From the NCBI GenBank assembly GCA_001002765.1, contig LCMS01000009.1, forward strand, positions 1-35,232: a stretch of DNA of 35,232 nt, in the 5' to 3' direction. A program made the translations under genes and the position numbers. The notes under the pieces are model-generated. The model ran no database searches, had not been told where the DNA came from, and worked only from the letters and a program-made list of their open reading frames with translations. This document shows, one piece after another, positions 7,214 through 15,255 of the stretch (position 1 is its first letter; every line of letters starts with the position of its first letter). The stretch comes from Candidatus Uhrbacteria bacterium GW2011_GWE2_46_68. Lineage in GTDB: Bacteria; Patescibacteriota; Patescibacteriia; UBA9934; GWF2-40-263.

Positions 7214-9781
7214 TTAAAAAGGTGATTCTCCCAGGGCAGGCGGTTGCGGCCCGCGTTTTTCCGCCCCCAACTGGGTACGCTCCGCAATATCAGCCTCCAC
7301 CATGGCACGATCGCGCCCATATTTTAATCGAGAAAGTTCTTTTATCGCACTTGCCAATTTCACATCACCCTTTGAAAACATATCAAAGTTTAATGTAAAC
7401 GCTTTTTGTTGCGCATTGTCCACGATCATTTTGACATACCAGGTGAAGCTATCCGAGTTGATGAGATCGTGTCCGCCAAATTCGGGCGAATATAATTTCT
7501 CAAACATTTCCACATCTTCGGGTCCAATACGCGCCACCATGGTCGTCCCCACGTTTCCAAATACGGCATCGCGGATTTCAGTTTTATTATCCTTCACAAG
7601 CTGTCCCACGTACTGGTGAGCAATGACAAGATTTAATCGATATTTACGCGCCTCGGACAAAATGGTCGCAATGGAATCCGTGATAAAGTTTTGAAACTCG
7701 TCAATGTAAAGAAAGAAGTCGTGACGTTGGTCCTCGGGCATATCGGCGCGACTCAAGGCAGCCATCTGCAACTTGGAGACGATAATGAGACCAAGCAAGT
7801 TTGCATTGACCTCACCCGTTTTCCCTTTGGAAAGATTCACGAGGAGAATGCGCTTATTGTCCATAATCTCACGGAAATCAAAAGAGGAGTTTGTTTGACC
7901 AATGATATTGCGCATCATTTCGTTTTCCACGAACCGGCCGACTTTGGAAATAAGATATCCCAACATTTCAGATTTATGGAAATCACTTGTCTTGGCCATT
8001 TCATTTTCCCAAAACGAACGCACAACGGGATCTTTTACTTTTGCGACCCACTGCTTTTGATACGCTTCATCCGAGAACATGCGTGGAATTTCAGCGATCG
8101 TTCCTAAATTTTTCGGATCACTCATAAGCGTCAACATGACATTACGCATGTTGTGCTCAAACATAGGACCGATCATCTCGGGAGGAAACAGTTTATAAAA
8201 AATCGCAATCATCTCTTGCACCATGAAATCTTTTTGCGATTCGTCCTTTGCTTCCAACATGTTGAGTCCCATGGGACGATTCAAATCGGACGGATTGAAA
8301 TAAATAACGTCGTCAATGCGCTCCTTGGGAATATTCCCGACAATTTGTTCGGTTAAATCTCCGTGCGGATCGACCACGGCCACACCGTGTCCGGCGCGAA
8401 TATCCTGCACAGCCAATCGCGCGATAAGTTGTGATTTACCCGTACCGGATTTTCCGATGATGTACATGTGACGCGCACGATCTTTCTCTTTCATCCACAC
8501 AGGCACCTTGACTCCGCGATACATATTAAACCCAAGCTCCAAAGTACCTCCATCCTCGGGACCTTGTGGAACCGAGGCGGGTGCAGGCCCGCGACGAGCA
8601 CCCAACCACTGAATATTCGGTGTTTCGGTCCAAGGAAGAGGCAGGTGCCAGAGACTGGCCATTTCCTCCGAACTCATCAGAATCTTACATTGCTCGTTAA
8701 ACATGCGATAAATAAATCGCCGAATCAAACGCCGTTGAAACGGAGGCACAACCTTGCTAAACGAATTGCCGAATTCGTAGATATTGTATTGGGCAAACGC
8801 ATTCAGCATGTTTTGCAACACACTCTGTGCTTGGGACGCACTCTTTGAAGATGCGATGAGACGAATATTGATCTCGAGACCGGCTTTGCTCACCTTTTCT
8901 TCAATTCCCTTTACAAGTTCTTCCTCTTGCGGGGAAAGACGGTGATCTTTCTCTGGCTCCTTTTGTTCTTCTTTATAAACACCCAGAGTCGAAAGAATAG
9001 AAAGTTGTTTTTTCTTTTTCCCTTTGATCGCATCGGCAAGGGTCATCCCCTGCTGCATATTGCGTGCAATTCTCACTCCACGCTGACGCCAACGCGAACG
9101 TGCCGGCCGCACCACAAACTGAAACGCGGCCCCATCCTCCTCAGGAACTTTTGCAAGCACGTTGGTGATCGCATTGAGCGGATCTTTATCCAATTTGCGA
9201 TAAGTTTTGATAGGAAGCGCAGATTCTTTTTTAAAGATAAGATAACTCCCCACAATATGACTTTGCGGTTGAAAAATATTGTAATCCTCTACGGCTTCCA
9301 AATGCGCATCAGGATAAGCGGCGGACAATTGTTGTTCCACATATCCTTGCATTTTTTGTGGAACGGCCAGAAAAAATTTTGTGACTTTTTGAGAAACGAC
9401 GATTTCAAAAGAAAGTTCGTCTGTGCGCCCCAAAAGCCACGTACGAAATCCGCGCTGTGGTTTGAGTCCTCCAATGGCAGAAAAAAATGTTTCCCCAGCG
9501 GCGATCACCTCGTGAATTTCTTCTTTGGTCGGCTGACGGTCTGTATCGGATTCTCTGCGGAATCGAGGAACTGTCACCTGAATAATCACTTGATGAAAAG
9601 TGGAAGCGCGTGCATGAGACCGAAAACGCAAAAATTGACGTAAAACCAAAAGCAACAAAAAAACGATCAAACCCATCCCAAGCCCAATCAAAATCATGGT
9701 AGGTAAAAAAAGATCGTCCGTGGATCGCATGGTTATAGGAACGGTCGCGGTTGTTTCTAAACCAAATTGCCAAAACATCAT
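7214..9781 (-). CDS. Membrane-anchored VirD4/TraG-like ATPase (DUF87-type DNA-translocase fold)
   Basis: This 855-residue ATPase resembles type IV secretion coupling proteins and HerA/FtsK-like pumps. Visible features: an N-terminal membrane segment (about 27-49), a large N-terminal domain of the kind that precedes these ATPases in CPR (about 60-420), Walker A GKSGTGKS (443-450), VVDPHGD (about 469-475), Walker B FFLYIDEFQNF (D694, E695) and the sensor-like AHQ (721-723). The C-terminus is basic then proline-rich. No VirB, relaxase or pilus gene is nearby, so DNA or protein transfer is not proven; an intracellular DNA pump or uptake-associated role is equally open. The start overlaps the upstream gene's stop (ATGA), showing translational coupling. 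Confidence 0.85.
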   Translation of the reverse strand: MMFWQFGLETTATVPITMRSTDDLFLPTMILIGLGMGLIVFLLLLVLRQFLRFRSHARASTFHQVIIQVTVPRFRRESDTDRQPTKEEIHEVIAAGETFFSAIGGLKPQRGFRTWLLGRTDELSFEIVVSQKVTKFFLAVPQKMQGYVEQQLSAAYPDAHLEAVEDYNIFQPQSHIVGSYLIFKKESALPIKTYRKLDKDPLNAITNVLAKVPEEDGAAFQFVVRPARSRWRQRGVRIARNMQQGMTLADAIKGKKKKQLSILSTLGVYKEEQKEPEKDHRLSPQEEELVKGIEEKVSKAGLEINIRLIASSKSASQAQSVLQNMLNAFAQYNIYEFGNSFSKVVPPFQRRLIRRFIYRMFNEQCKILMSSEEMASLWHLPLPWTETPNIQWLGARRGPAPASVPQGPEDGGTLELGFNMYRGVKVPVWMKEKDRARHMYIIGKSGTGKSQLIARLAVQDIRAGHGVAVVDPHGDLTEQIVGNIPKERIDDVIYFNPSDLNRPMGLNMLEAKDESQKDFMVQEMIAIFYKLFPPEMIGPMFEHNMRNVMLTLMSDPKNLGTIAEIPRMFSDEAYQKQWVAKVKDPVVRSFWENEMAKTSDFHKSEMLGYLISKVGRFVENEMMRNIIGQTNSSFDFREIMDNKRILLVNLSKGKTGEVNANLLGLIIVSKLQMAALSRADMPEDQRHDFFLYIDEFQNFITDSIATILSEARKYRLNLVIAHQYVGQLVKDNKTEIRDAVFGNVGTTMVARIGPEDVEMFEKLYSPEFGGHDLINSDSFTWYVKMIVDNAQQKAFTLNFDMFSKGDVKLASAIKELSRLKYGRDRAMVEADIAERTQLGAEKRGPQPPALGESPF

Positions 9782-10320
9782 GTGATTTTCTGTTCTTTGC
9801 GCCGATCTTCTTCTTCAGCGACCAGAACGATTTTATCTGTTTTTATTTTTGCTTCCTGTTCGAGGAAGAAACGATTGACACTCGGAATCAATCGCAGCCA
9901 ACGTTTGATGAGATGAAGAATCTTTCGCGCATGTTTTTTCGCATGGGTTGCAAGAACACGAATTGCCGCTGCGGTTTTTTCCCCCTCCTCTCGGAACTCT
10001 TTTTGTTTTTCCAAGGGCAAACTTTTATACATGTCGGCCAAATCTTCTTCCAAAACCGATTCAATCTCCTTTTCTAATCGATCCTTTGGTGGTGCGACTA
10101 TAACGGTGGCAGACGTATGTTTTGTTGCGGATTCCAAAGAAGGGATAAGAGTCGCTTCCACTTGTTTGAGAGATTCTTCCGGACCCCTATGTTTTTCCGA
10201 GGTTGCTTCTTTACGTTTCGGTACCAAGACGTCATGGGATGGCCCTGTTTCTTTCCCTCGCAAAAGCTGCTCCGGAATAACGGGAGATTCTTGTTCTGTC
10301 TTCAAATTCACAGGATCCAT
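9778..10320 (-). CDS. Conserved hypothetical protein, first gene of the VirD4-like ATPase operon
   Basis: A 180-residue protein of unknown function. The N-terminal half is low-complexity and polar (probably disordered). The C-terminal half (about 85-170) is compact: LEEDLADMYKSL, then EFREEGEKTAAAIRVLA, then a basic amphipathic stretch (KKHARKILHLIKRWLRLIPSV) and FFLEQEAKIKTDKI. I recognise this C-terminal pattern from CPR genomes but know no function. The stop overlaps the ATPase start by 4 bp, so it is a likely partner or membrane-surface adaptor of the ATPase (inference). The -10 element sits so close to the ATG that the mRNA is predicted leaderless. Confidence 0.8.
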   Translation of the reverse strand: MDPVNLKTEQESPVIPEQLLRGKETGPSHDVLVPKRKEATSEKHRGPEESLKQVEATLIPSLESATKHTSATVIVAPPKDRLEKEIESVLEEDLADMYKSLPLEKQKEFREEGEKTAAAIRVLATHAKKHARKILHLIKRWLRLIPSVNRFFLEQEAKIKTDKIVLVAEEEDRRKEQKIT

Positions 10321-10329
10321 AATGGTTTT

Positions 10330-10335
10330 ATTGTA
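10330..10335 (-). promoter_or_regulatory. Extended -10 for the ATPase operon (predicted leaderless)
   Basis: Minus-strand TGCTACAAT (-10 TACAAT at 10335-10330 with the TG extension) lies 9 nt before the ATG at 10320, so the transcript would start within about 3 nt of the ATG. No -35 match is visible; that position falls in the cysS terminator. Confidence 0.6.
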
Positions 10336-10337
10336 GC

Positions 10338-10365
10338 AAAAAACGCGCCAAGCGGCACGTTTTTT
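10338..10365 (-). terminator. Intrinsic terminator after cysS
   Basis: AAAAAACG, one bulge or mismatch, then GCC pairs with GGC and CGTTTTTT around the loop AAGC. On the minus strand it lies 20 nt after the cysS stop and ends in a T run. Confidence 0.8.
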
Positions 10366-10385
10366 CTTTTCCCCTGTGTAAAACT

Positions 10386-11768
10386 TTATTCTATCTTTTT
10401 TTGAATCCTCTGCCCTGTGGCCATATCTTCCACTTGATATCCTAATTCTGAAATTTTATCACGAAGTTCATCAGACAAAATCCAATTCTTCTCTTGTCGA
10501 GCTTTTTGACGATCATCTGCTAATCGTTGAACTTTTTCCGAAATTTCCACAGGCTTTCCTATGACCTGATGAAGCCCAAAACCCAGTACTTGATCCATGT
10601 GAAGGAGGGTTGCGGATTTTTGTTCCGAAGACAAATTGGAGGAGAACATCTCCCACATAACCGCAAGGGCGCGCGGAGTATTGAGATCATCATTGATCGC
10701 CTCATGGAACTTAGCCTCCATTTGAGAATCGGCTTTACCTGAAGGAGATGAGAGATCGCGTGCAAGACGATATAGCTTGTGCAAAGCGGCTTGTGCGGCA
10801 TCCAAAGCTTCAAATGTAAAGTTCAATGAAGCTCGATACTGGGCACTTAAACAAAAATAGCGAAAAGCGAGCGGATCATACCCCCGATCAACAAGATGTT
10901 GGAGCTGATAGACATTCCCAAGCGATTTGCTCATCTTTCCTCCATCGATTTGTAAAAAAGCATTATGCATCCAAACATTTGCTTCCAAGACATTCTCTGC
11001 GCCTTGCGTTTGCGCTAACTCGTTTTCGTGATGAATCGGAATCAAATCCTCACCGCCTGTATGAATATCAAACGGAACTCCCAAGTATTTGGCTGACATG
11101 GCTGAACATTCCACGTGCCAACCTGGGAAACCTTTGCCCCAAGGAGATTCCCACTCCATCTCTCGCTGTGCCCCTTTTGGAGAAAACTTCCATAACGCAA
11201 AATCGGTTGGAGAACGTTTTTCCCCTTGCCCCACGCGTGCACCGGCCTTTTTTTCTTCGGATTTTTGACCGGAGAGTTTCCCATAATCAGAACATTTGCT
11301 TGTGTCAAAATAAATCCCATCCGATGTTTGATAGGTGTATCCGTTTGTTTCCATTTTTTGAATAAGCGCCATTTGCTCGGCAATATGTTCCGTGGCGCGA
11401 GGATAGACATCAAAAGGATCAATATGTACACGATCCCTGTCTTCAAAAAAAGCTTTGGTATAAAACGCGGCAATGTCCTGTGCTTTTTTCCCTTCCCGAC
11501 GCATGGCCACCAACATTTTATCATCGCCAAAATCGGCGTCGTCCGTGAGATGCCCGACATCAGTGATATTCATGACTGACATCACATCAAAACCGTTATA
11601 GCAAAGAGTTCGACGTAAAATATCTGCAAAAATATAACAACGAAGATTGCCAATGTGAACAAAACTGTAAACCGTTGGACCGCAACTGTACAAACCAACT
11701 TTACCGGGATGAATGGGGACAAATGACTCCTTTTGCCTAGTAAGTGCGTTAAAAAAAGAAAGCTGCAT
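10386..11768 (-). CDS. cysS: Cysteinyl-tRNA synthetase
   Basis: Class I aminoacyl-tRNA synthetase charging tRNA-Cys. The 460 residues contain the HIGH-type motif HIGN (38-41), KMSKS (278-282), and the zinc-site residues expected for the family: Cys29 in YSCGPTVY, Cys221 in WHVECSAM, and the HHENE stretch (246-250). The C-terminal helical and anticodon-binding region ends DELRDKISELGYQVED. Length is normal (E. coli 461). The ATG at 11768 is preceded by a -10 TAGAAT at 11782-11777, giving an almost leaderless mRNA with no Shine-Dalgarno. Confidence 0.97.
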   Translation of the reverse strand: MQLSFFNALTRQKESFVPIHPGKVGLYSCGPTVYSFVHIGNLRCYIFADILRRTLCYNGFDVMSVMNITDVGHLTDDADFGDDKMLVAMRREGKKAQDIAAFYTKAFFEDRDRVHIDPFDVYPRATEHIAEQMALIQKMETNGYTYQTSDGIYFDTSKCSDYGKLSGQKSEEKKAGARVGQGEKRSPTDFALWKFSPKGAQREMEWESPWGKGFPGWHVECSAMSAKYLGVPFDIHTGGEDLIPIHHENELAQTQGAENVLEANVWMHNAFLQIDGGKMSKSLGNVYQLQHLVDRGYDPLAFRYFCLSAQYRASLNFTFEALDAAQAALHKLYRLARDLSSPSGKADSQMEAKFHEAINDDLNTPRALAVMWEMFSSNLSSEQKSATLLHMDQVLGFGLHQVIGKPVEISEKVQRLADDRQKARQEKNWILSDELRDKISELGYQVEDMATGQRIQKKIE

Positions 11769-11776
11769 ATGAGAAT

Positions 11777-11782
11777 ATTCTA
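11777..11782 (-). promoter_or_regulatory. -10 element of cysS (predicted leaderless)
   Basis: TAGAAT on the minus strand lies 8 nt upstream of the cysS ATG. The -35 region is poor (TGCGTT at a 17-bp spacing). Confidence 0.5.
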
Positions 11783-11816
11783 CACGATGTTCTGTGAGAA
11801 CGCACTTTGGGGTCAG

Positions 11817-11841
11817 TAAAAATCACCGAAACAAGCGGTGG
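11817..11841 (-). terminator. Probable terminator after the CBS-domain gene
   Basis: Minus-strand stem CACCG/CGGTG with a 7-nt loop, then ATTTTTA. It lies about 40 nt after the CBS gene stop. The stem is short. TGGGGTCAG at 11808-11816 next to it matches the end of the RAYT-type repeats elsewhere in the window. Confidence 0.5.
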
Positions 11842-11882
11842 CTTAACATCCAACGAAATAAAAAATCGCTCAAGGAAAGTCG

Positions 11883-12344
11883 TTAAGAACCAAGTTCGAA
11901 ATAACGTGACAAGACTGCGCGATAGATAGCGCCACGTCCCACCATGCCAATCAACTTTCCTTCCTGTACCACAGGGACTTGATGAATACCACTGGCAACC
12001 ATGAGCGCTCCCACCTTGAGAATCGGGGTCTCGGGAGAAGCCGTTAAAAGTCGCGTGGACATCACTTCCGCAACCGTTCGCTCCACAGCCGTTATGGCAT
12101 CTTCCTCCATGCGTTCAAAATCATGATATGCATGTGGTGTCTCCATCCAATCTTTATAGAGCGGAAACAAAGCGCGGAACAAATCCTTTTCCGAAAGGAT
12201 GCCGACTAAGCGTCCTTCGGTATCCACCACCGGAAGCGCGGGAAGTTTTTCGCGCAACATGAGTTCAGCCGCATCCTTCCATGTGGTGTGTGGGGCACAG
12301 GTGTGCACTGTCACACTAGGTGACAAAATATCTGTGACCTTCAT
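11883..12344 (-). CDS. Tandem CBS-domain protein
   Basis: A 153-residue stand-alone Bateman module. CBS1 (about 1-62) has the repeat KVTDILSPSVTVHTCAP, ALPVVDTEGRLVGILSEKDL. CBS2 (about 90-150) has VAEVMSTRLLTASPETPI, QVPVVQEGKLIGMVGRGAI. Such proteins usually sense adenine nucleotides or similar ligands and regulate a partner, but no effector domain is fused and no partner is obvious here. An AGAGGT stretch is directly next to the ATG, too close for a normal Shine-Dalgarno. It is monocistronic, between its own terminator and the mra terminator. Confidence 0.9.
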   Translation of the reverse strand: MKVTDILSPSVTVHTCAPHTTWKDAAELMLREKLPALPVVDTEGRLVGILSEKDLFRALFPLYKDWMETPHAYHDFERMEEDAITAVERTVAEVMSTRLLTASPETPILKVGALMVASGIHQVPVVQEGKLIGMVGRGAIYRAVLSRYFELGS

Positions 12345-12424
12345 ACCTCTTTATAAAAACACGGTCTGTGTGATCTGGCAAGAAAAAAAAGAAAAGGGTG
12401 TGGAGAACAAATGATTCTTCTCAT

Positions 12425-12450
12425 AAAAAAGAAGCCTCTTTTTTGAGGCT
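12425..12450 (-). terminator. Intrinsic terminator of the mraZ-rsmH-ftsL operon
   Basis: Minus-strand AGCCTC, loop AAAAAA, GAGGCT, followed by TC and six T residues (12430-12425). It starts about 15 nt after the ftsL stop. Confidence 0.88.
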
Positions 12451-12465
12451 CCTTGGAATCTTTTC

Positions 12466-12819
12466 TTATTCTGCAACCGCGAAGGAAGGCATAGTGCTTT
12501 GGATATAATCGGGTTGATCTGCCTGCACGAGCCCCATCATTTTCACGGCGTGAGTCACATGTTCCAAGGATTTTGCTTCACGCACGGCAATTTCTAATTG
12601 CTGATTGCGAAGCGTTAATACATCGATCTGATCTTCGAACTGTCGCATTTGATATCCCTTTGCCACGGCTTGATTCACTTGCACGATATACGCCCCACAT
12701 AACAGCACAATCACAACAAAACTCGTGATATTTAAGACAAACACGTGCTTTTGAACCCAGGCAACGATCGCGTGAGTTTTTTTGGCTTGGTAAAGAAGAG
12801 TCTGTGCAAATGGGGACAT
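12466..12819 (-). CDS. ftsL: FtsL-like cell division protein
   Basis: A small bitopic protein of the mra cluster, expected to join the divisome through a coiled coil with FtsB/DivIC. The 117 residues comprise a basic cytoplasmic N-terminus, one membrane helix (about 26-48), a coiled coil (about 50-95, MRQFEDQIDVLTLRNQQLEIAVREA) and the short KMMGLVQADQPDYI tail typical of FtsL. Sequence conservation in this family is low, so the call leans on topology and on position right after rsmH. The ATG at 12819 is 2 nt after the rsmH stop; longer in-frame starts lie inside rsmH. Confidence 0.8.
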   Translation of the reverse strand: MSPFAQTLLYQAKKTHAIVAWVQKHVFVLNITSFVVIVLLCGAYIVQVNQAVAKGYQMRQFEDQIDVLTLRNQQLEIAVREAKSLEHVTHAVKMMGLVQADQPDYIQSTMPSFAVAE

Positions 12820-12821
12820 AC

Positions 12822-13703
12822 TTATTTTTTCTCGGCCACACGAAGTTTGGCACTGCGGGCACGAGGATTTTGTTTTATTTCTATTTGAGTCGCAGTGACA
12901 GGTTTTTTGGTCACCACGTTTAGTTGATTGCATTGTTGAAAAAATGTCTTGACCACGCGATCCTCCAGAGAATGAAATGAGATAATCACGATGCGTCCGC
13001 CAGGTTTAAGCAACTCAACCAGATCTGGAAGCGCTCGTTCCAATTCCCCAAGCTCATCATTCACCGCGATCCGAAGTGCTTGAAAAATCTGTGTGGCCGG
13101 ATGGATTTTTCCGCGATGTCCCACCACCTCTTCAATCAAATCCGCCAGTTGGGTCGTGGTTTCCAAGGGATGTTTTGTCCGTTCTTTCACGATCGCTTGG
13201 GCAAATCGACGCGCTTTGAGTTCTTCCCCATAGACCCGAAATATTCGTGCCAACTCATCTTCCGGCCACGTATTTACGATTTCTTCTGCCGTTAAAATTT
13301 GAGAAGAGGGGTCATAGCGCATGTCTAGAGGTCCCTCAGCCAAAAAACTAAATCCGCGGGAGGCATCTTGGAGGTGAGCAGAGCTGAAGCCAAGATCCAA
13401 TAAGATTCCATCAAAGGGGCAAAGGCCATGAGCATAAGCATGTGATTTTGCTTGAGCAAAAGAATCAGAGACAAAAATAACGGCATCAGTAAAAGCAGAA
13501 AGACGCTGCTTGGCCATGGCAAGATTTCGAGGATCTCGATCCATAGCAAGCAGACGGCTTTCTGGGAGGGCGCGCGTAAGCAAAGCTTCGCTGTGTCCTC
13601 CCAGCCCCACTGTGCCGTCTAACCAAACGGTTTTCGGCTCCGGTTTGAGATACATAAGTACCTCTTGAAGCAAGACGGGTATATGTATGAACGGTGTTGC
13701 CAT
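12822..13703 (-). CDS. rsmH: 16S rRNA (cytosine(1402)-N4)-methyltransferase RsmH (MraW)
   Basis: SAM-dependent methyltransferase that modifies C1402 of 16S rRNA in the decoding centre. The 293 residues show the family signature HIPVLLQEVLMYL (7-19), the SAM-binding DGTVGLGGHS (29-38), DRDP (55-58), FDGILLDLGFSS, the NDELGELE stretch and the near-C-terminal FHSLEDRVVK. It ends with the basic NPRARSAKLRVAEK usual for RsmH. Length is normal (about 300-310). It is the middle gene of mraZ-rsmH-ftsL. A 137-nt spacer to mraZ contains a CTGACAC/GTGTCAG stem-loop (13810-13829). Confidence 0.97.
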   Translation of the reverse strand: MATPFIHIPVLLQEVLMYLKPEPKTVWLDGTVGLGGHSEALLTRALPESRLLAMDRDPRNLAMAKQRLSAFTDAVIFVSDSFAQAKSHAYAHGLCPFDGILLDLGFSSAHLQDASRGFSFLAEGPLDMRYDPSSQILTAEEIVNTWPEDELARIFRVYGEELKARRFAQAIVKERTKHPLETTTQLADLIEEVVGHRGKIHPATQIFQALRIAVNDELGELERALPDLVELLKPGGRIVIISFHSLEDRVVKTFFQQCNQLNVVTKKPVTATQIEIKQNPRARSAKLRVAEKK

Positions 13704-13840
13704 ACATTTCTTACCTCAGGATGCCGGGTTGCAGGACTATGATGACATAGACCCCCTCTCAACGAAGAACACCTGGAAGGAAGGTTCATGACCTCCCAGA
13801 TGCCGCAACCTGACACCCTCAAGTGTCAGTACGATCAGAA

Positions 13841-14272
13841 TTAAACTCCAAGTTCGCCCAATTTTTCGGCAATCCCTCCCACATCCTGTTCGATGGATGT
13901 TTTGTAGGTTTGCCACTTTGTTGCATCCCAAATCTCTAGGCGATTATAGAGACCTGCCACCACGACTTGCTTTGACAGACTGGCATACTCCCGAAGGTAT
14001 TCCGGTAGTACGACTCTTCCCTGTTTGTCCACTTCCACGTCCATGGCACCCGCAAGCATGAGTCGGGCGAAAGCGCGGCTATTGGACTGCCCCAGGGGCA
14101 AACCGGCGAGCTTCTCGGCCAGCTTGTCCCACTCCTCCTTGGGGAACAGGAATAAAGACGTATCAAGACCTCGCGTCACCACAGCCCCCTTTGCGAGGTC
14201 TCCCCGAAATTTCATCGGGATGGCCAGTCGTCCTTTGTCGTCGATGGAATGATGGTACTCGCCAATGAACAT
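13841..14272 (-). CDS. mraZ: Transcriptional regulator MraZ
   Basis: DNA-binding AbrB-like regulator that represses its own division/cell-wall operon in studied bacteria. The 143 residues carry two MraZ half-domains, each with a D-x-x-x-R motif: DDKGR (near residue 12) and DKQGR (near residue 83), with RLAIPMKFR and RVVLPEYLR following. The start is MFIGEYHHSID at 14272; the longer in-frame start at 14380 is rejected because it lies upstream of the promoter -10. The operon promoter and a periodic TGG operator lie just upstream, consistent with autoregulation. Confidence 0.95.
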   Translation of the reverse strand: MFIGEYHHSIDDKGRLAIPMKFRGDLAKGAVVTRGLDTSLFLFPKEEWDKLAEKLAGLPLGQSNSRAFARLMLAGAMDVEVDKQGRVVLPEYLREYASLSKQVVVAGLYNRLEIWDATKWQTYKTSIEQDVGGIAEKLGELGV

Positions 14273-14342
14273 AGGCTTGGTGAAGATGGAATAAAATGCG
14301 TTTATTAAATAAAAGTGAGCACCGAGCAGTATTGCCCGATCC

Positions 14343-14405
14343 CCACTTTGTTCCACCTGCAACCATTTTATGCCACTCAATGGGATGGGTCAACACCATC
14401 CTCCA
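14343..14405 (-). promoter_or_regulatory. MraZ operator: TGG repeats at exact 10-bp period across the -10 box
   Basis: On the minus strand TGG occurs at 14375-14373, 14365-14363, 14355-14353 and 14345-14343, four copies exactly 10 bp apart. A further TGG at 14405-14403 is in the same phase, three turns upstream. The known E. coli MraZ box is a direct repeat of TGGGN with 5-bp spacers, which has the same 10-bp period. The array flanks and overlaps the -10, so bound MraZ would block polymerase. Confidence 0.75.
14365..14393 (-). promoter_or_regulatory. Sigma70-type promoter of the mra operon
   Basis: Minus-strand -35 TTGACC (14393-14388), exact 17-bp spacer, -10 TAAAAT (14370-14365). The predicted start near 14358 gives a leader of about 85 nt before mraZ. 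Confidence 0.85.
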
Positions 14406-14521
14406 CTTTTTTCTTCGCTACATTGAGCGAAAACAAAAATGATATCCACAGCGAAAAAATTTCTCATTTCAAATTTCCAATTTTCGATGAAGATCGGGAC
14501 GCGACACTCTTTATCCACTGA

Positions 14522-14557
14522 TAAAACTAAAACACGTGACCAAAAAGGTACGTGTTT
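14522..14557 (-). terminator. Intrinsic terminator after the YjjX-like gene
   Basis: AAACACGT pairs with ACGTGTTT and ACC with GGT around an AAAAA loop, with one bulged G (14530-14557). On the minus strand a TTTTAGTTTTAT tract follows. It is about 70 nt after the NTPase stop. The remainder of 14421-14623 is AT-rich with no visible gene. Confidence 0.75.
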
Positions 14558-14623
14558 GTGATATGAGAAGATTTATCCTTTCAAATCACACCTAACATGA
14601 TCGCTACATCATGAAAAGATGGA

Positions 14624-15160
14624 TTATGGACAGTAAAACTTTTTATTTTTGAAAGGGATGAGTGCCAAGACAACAGCTTCTGTATAGTATTTCGTTCTAT
14701 CGATTATGTTATCAGTCAAAATACCGACCACTCCATTTTCTTGTTTCGCGTTTATCCGATCAAAAACAATGTTGTCGGCCTCCCCAAGTTCTTTTCCTTG
14801 TTTGATCAGTTCCGCGATTTGCAGTGGCAAGAAAAAAGTCCCCGTCCTCCCCTTCCCAACCTCATTATCTTGATCTTTCACCACCACCCAGGCGAAAGAT
14901 TCCATACCCGAATGTTTTTCCTCCACACCTCCCTCGATGCCCACATAAAAATCTGCACCCGGCTTTTGATCTTGGGCGCGGTTGACTCTGTTCCATGCAC
15001 CTTGATATGTTTCGAGATCATTTTTGGGTTGATCGCTTACGCCAGAGGAAACAGATACCCCCTCGATCTCAAACTGCTCCTGCAAAAACATGTTCTGAAA
15101 ACCGATCAAGGTGGCATTGATTTTCACCGGATTTTTGGAAGCAATAATAATTTTTTTCAT
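14624..15160 (-). CDS. Probable inosine/xanthosine triphosphatase (YjjX/NTPase-1 family)
   Basis: House-cleaning phosphatase expected to hydrolyse ITP/XTP and keep damaged purines out of nucleic acids. The 178 residues start MKKIIIASKNPVKINAT, the family's nucleotide-binding SxNPVK motif, followed by the GVSDQP loop, GAWNRVNRAQ, DFYVGIEGGVE and the conserved GEADNIVF...GVVGILTDNIIDRTKYYTEAVVLAL block. Length is normal (about 170-180). It lies 95 bp after the Nudix gene on the same strand; a repeat relic fills most of that gap, so co-transcription with the uvr operon is uncertain. Confidence 0.88.
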   Translation of the reverse strand: MKKIIIASKNPVKINATLIGFQNMFLQEQFEIEGVSVSSGVSDQPKNDLETYQGAWNRVNRAQDQKPGADFYVGIEGGVEEKHSGMESFAWVVVKDQDNEVGKGRTGTFFLPLQIAELIKQGKELGEADNIVFDRINAKQENGVVGILTDNIIDRTKYYTEAVVLALIPFKNKKFYCP

Positions 15161-15173
15161 AAAACCGCATCTT

Positions 15174-15248
15174 TGGTGTCAGGTCGGACTTTGGACTTTT
15201 TTATTTTCAGCCGAGAGACGAAACTTCGAAACTCAAAATGTGACCCCA
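15174..15248. repeat. RAYT-type repeat relic (75 bp, MITE-like)
   Basis: The element starts TGGTGTCAGGTCGGACTTTG and ends GTGACCCCA (TGGGGTCAC in reverse). The start resembles the terminal repeat of the RAYT element at 28954 (TGGGGTCAGGTCG, then a short tandem duplication and a T run; here GGACTTT twice). It fills the Nudix-NTPase gap. It is degenerate, so the relationship is inference. Confidence 0.45.
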
Positions 15249-15255
15249 GACTCCA

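Noticed and set aside
6585-10320. A conjugative type IV secretion locus
   Set aside because: Only the VirD4-like ATPase is present; no VirB4, VirB6, pilin or relaxase can be seen.
14442-14519. Two near-matches to a DnaA box (ATATCCACA at 14442 and TTATCCACT at 14511) in an AT-rich gap
   Set aside because: Each has one mismatch, they are 69 bp apart and no dnaA, dnaN or gidA is nearby; chance is more likely than an origin.
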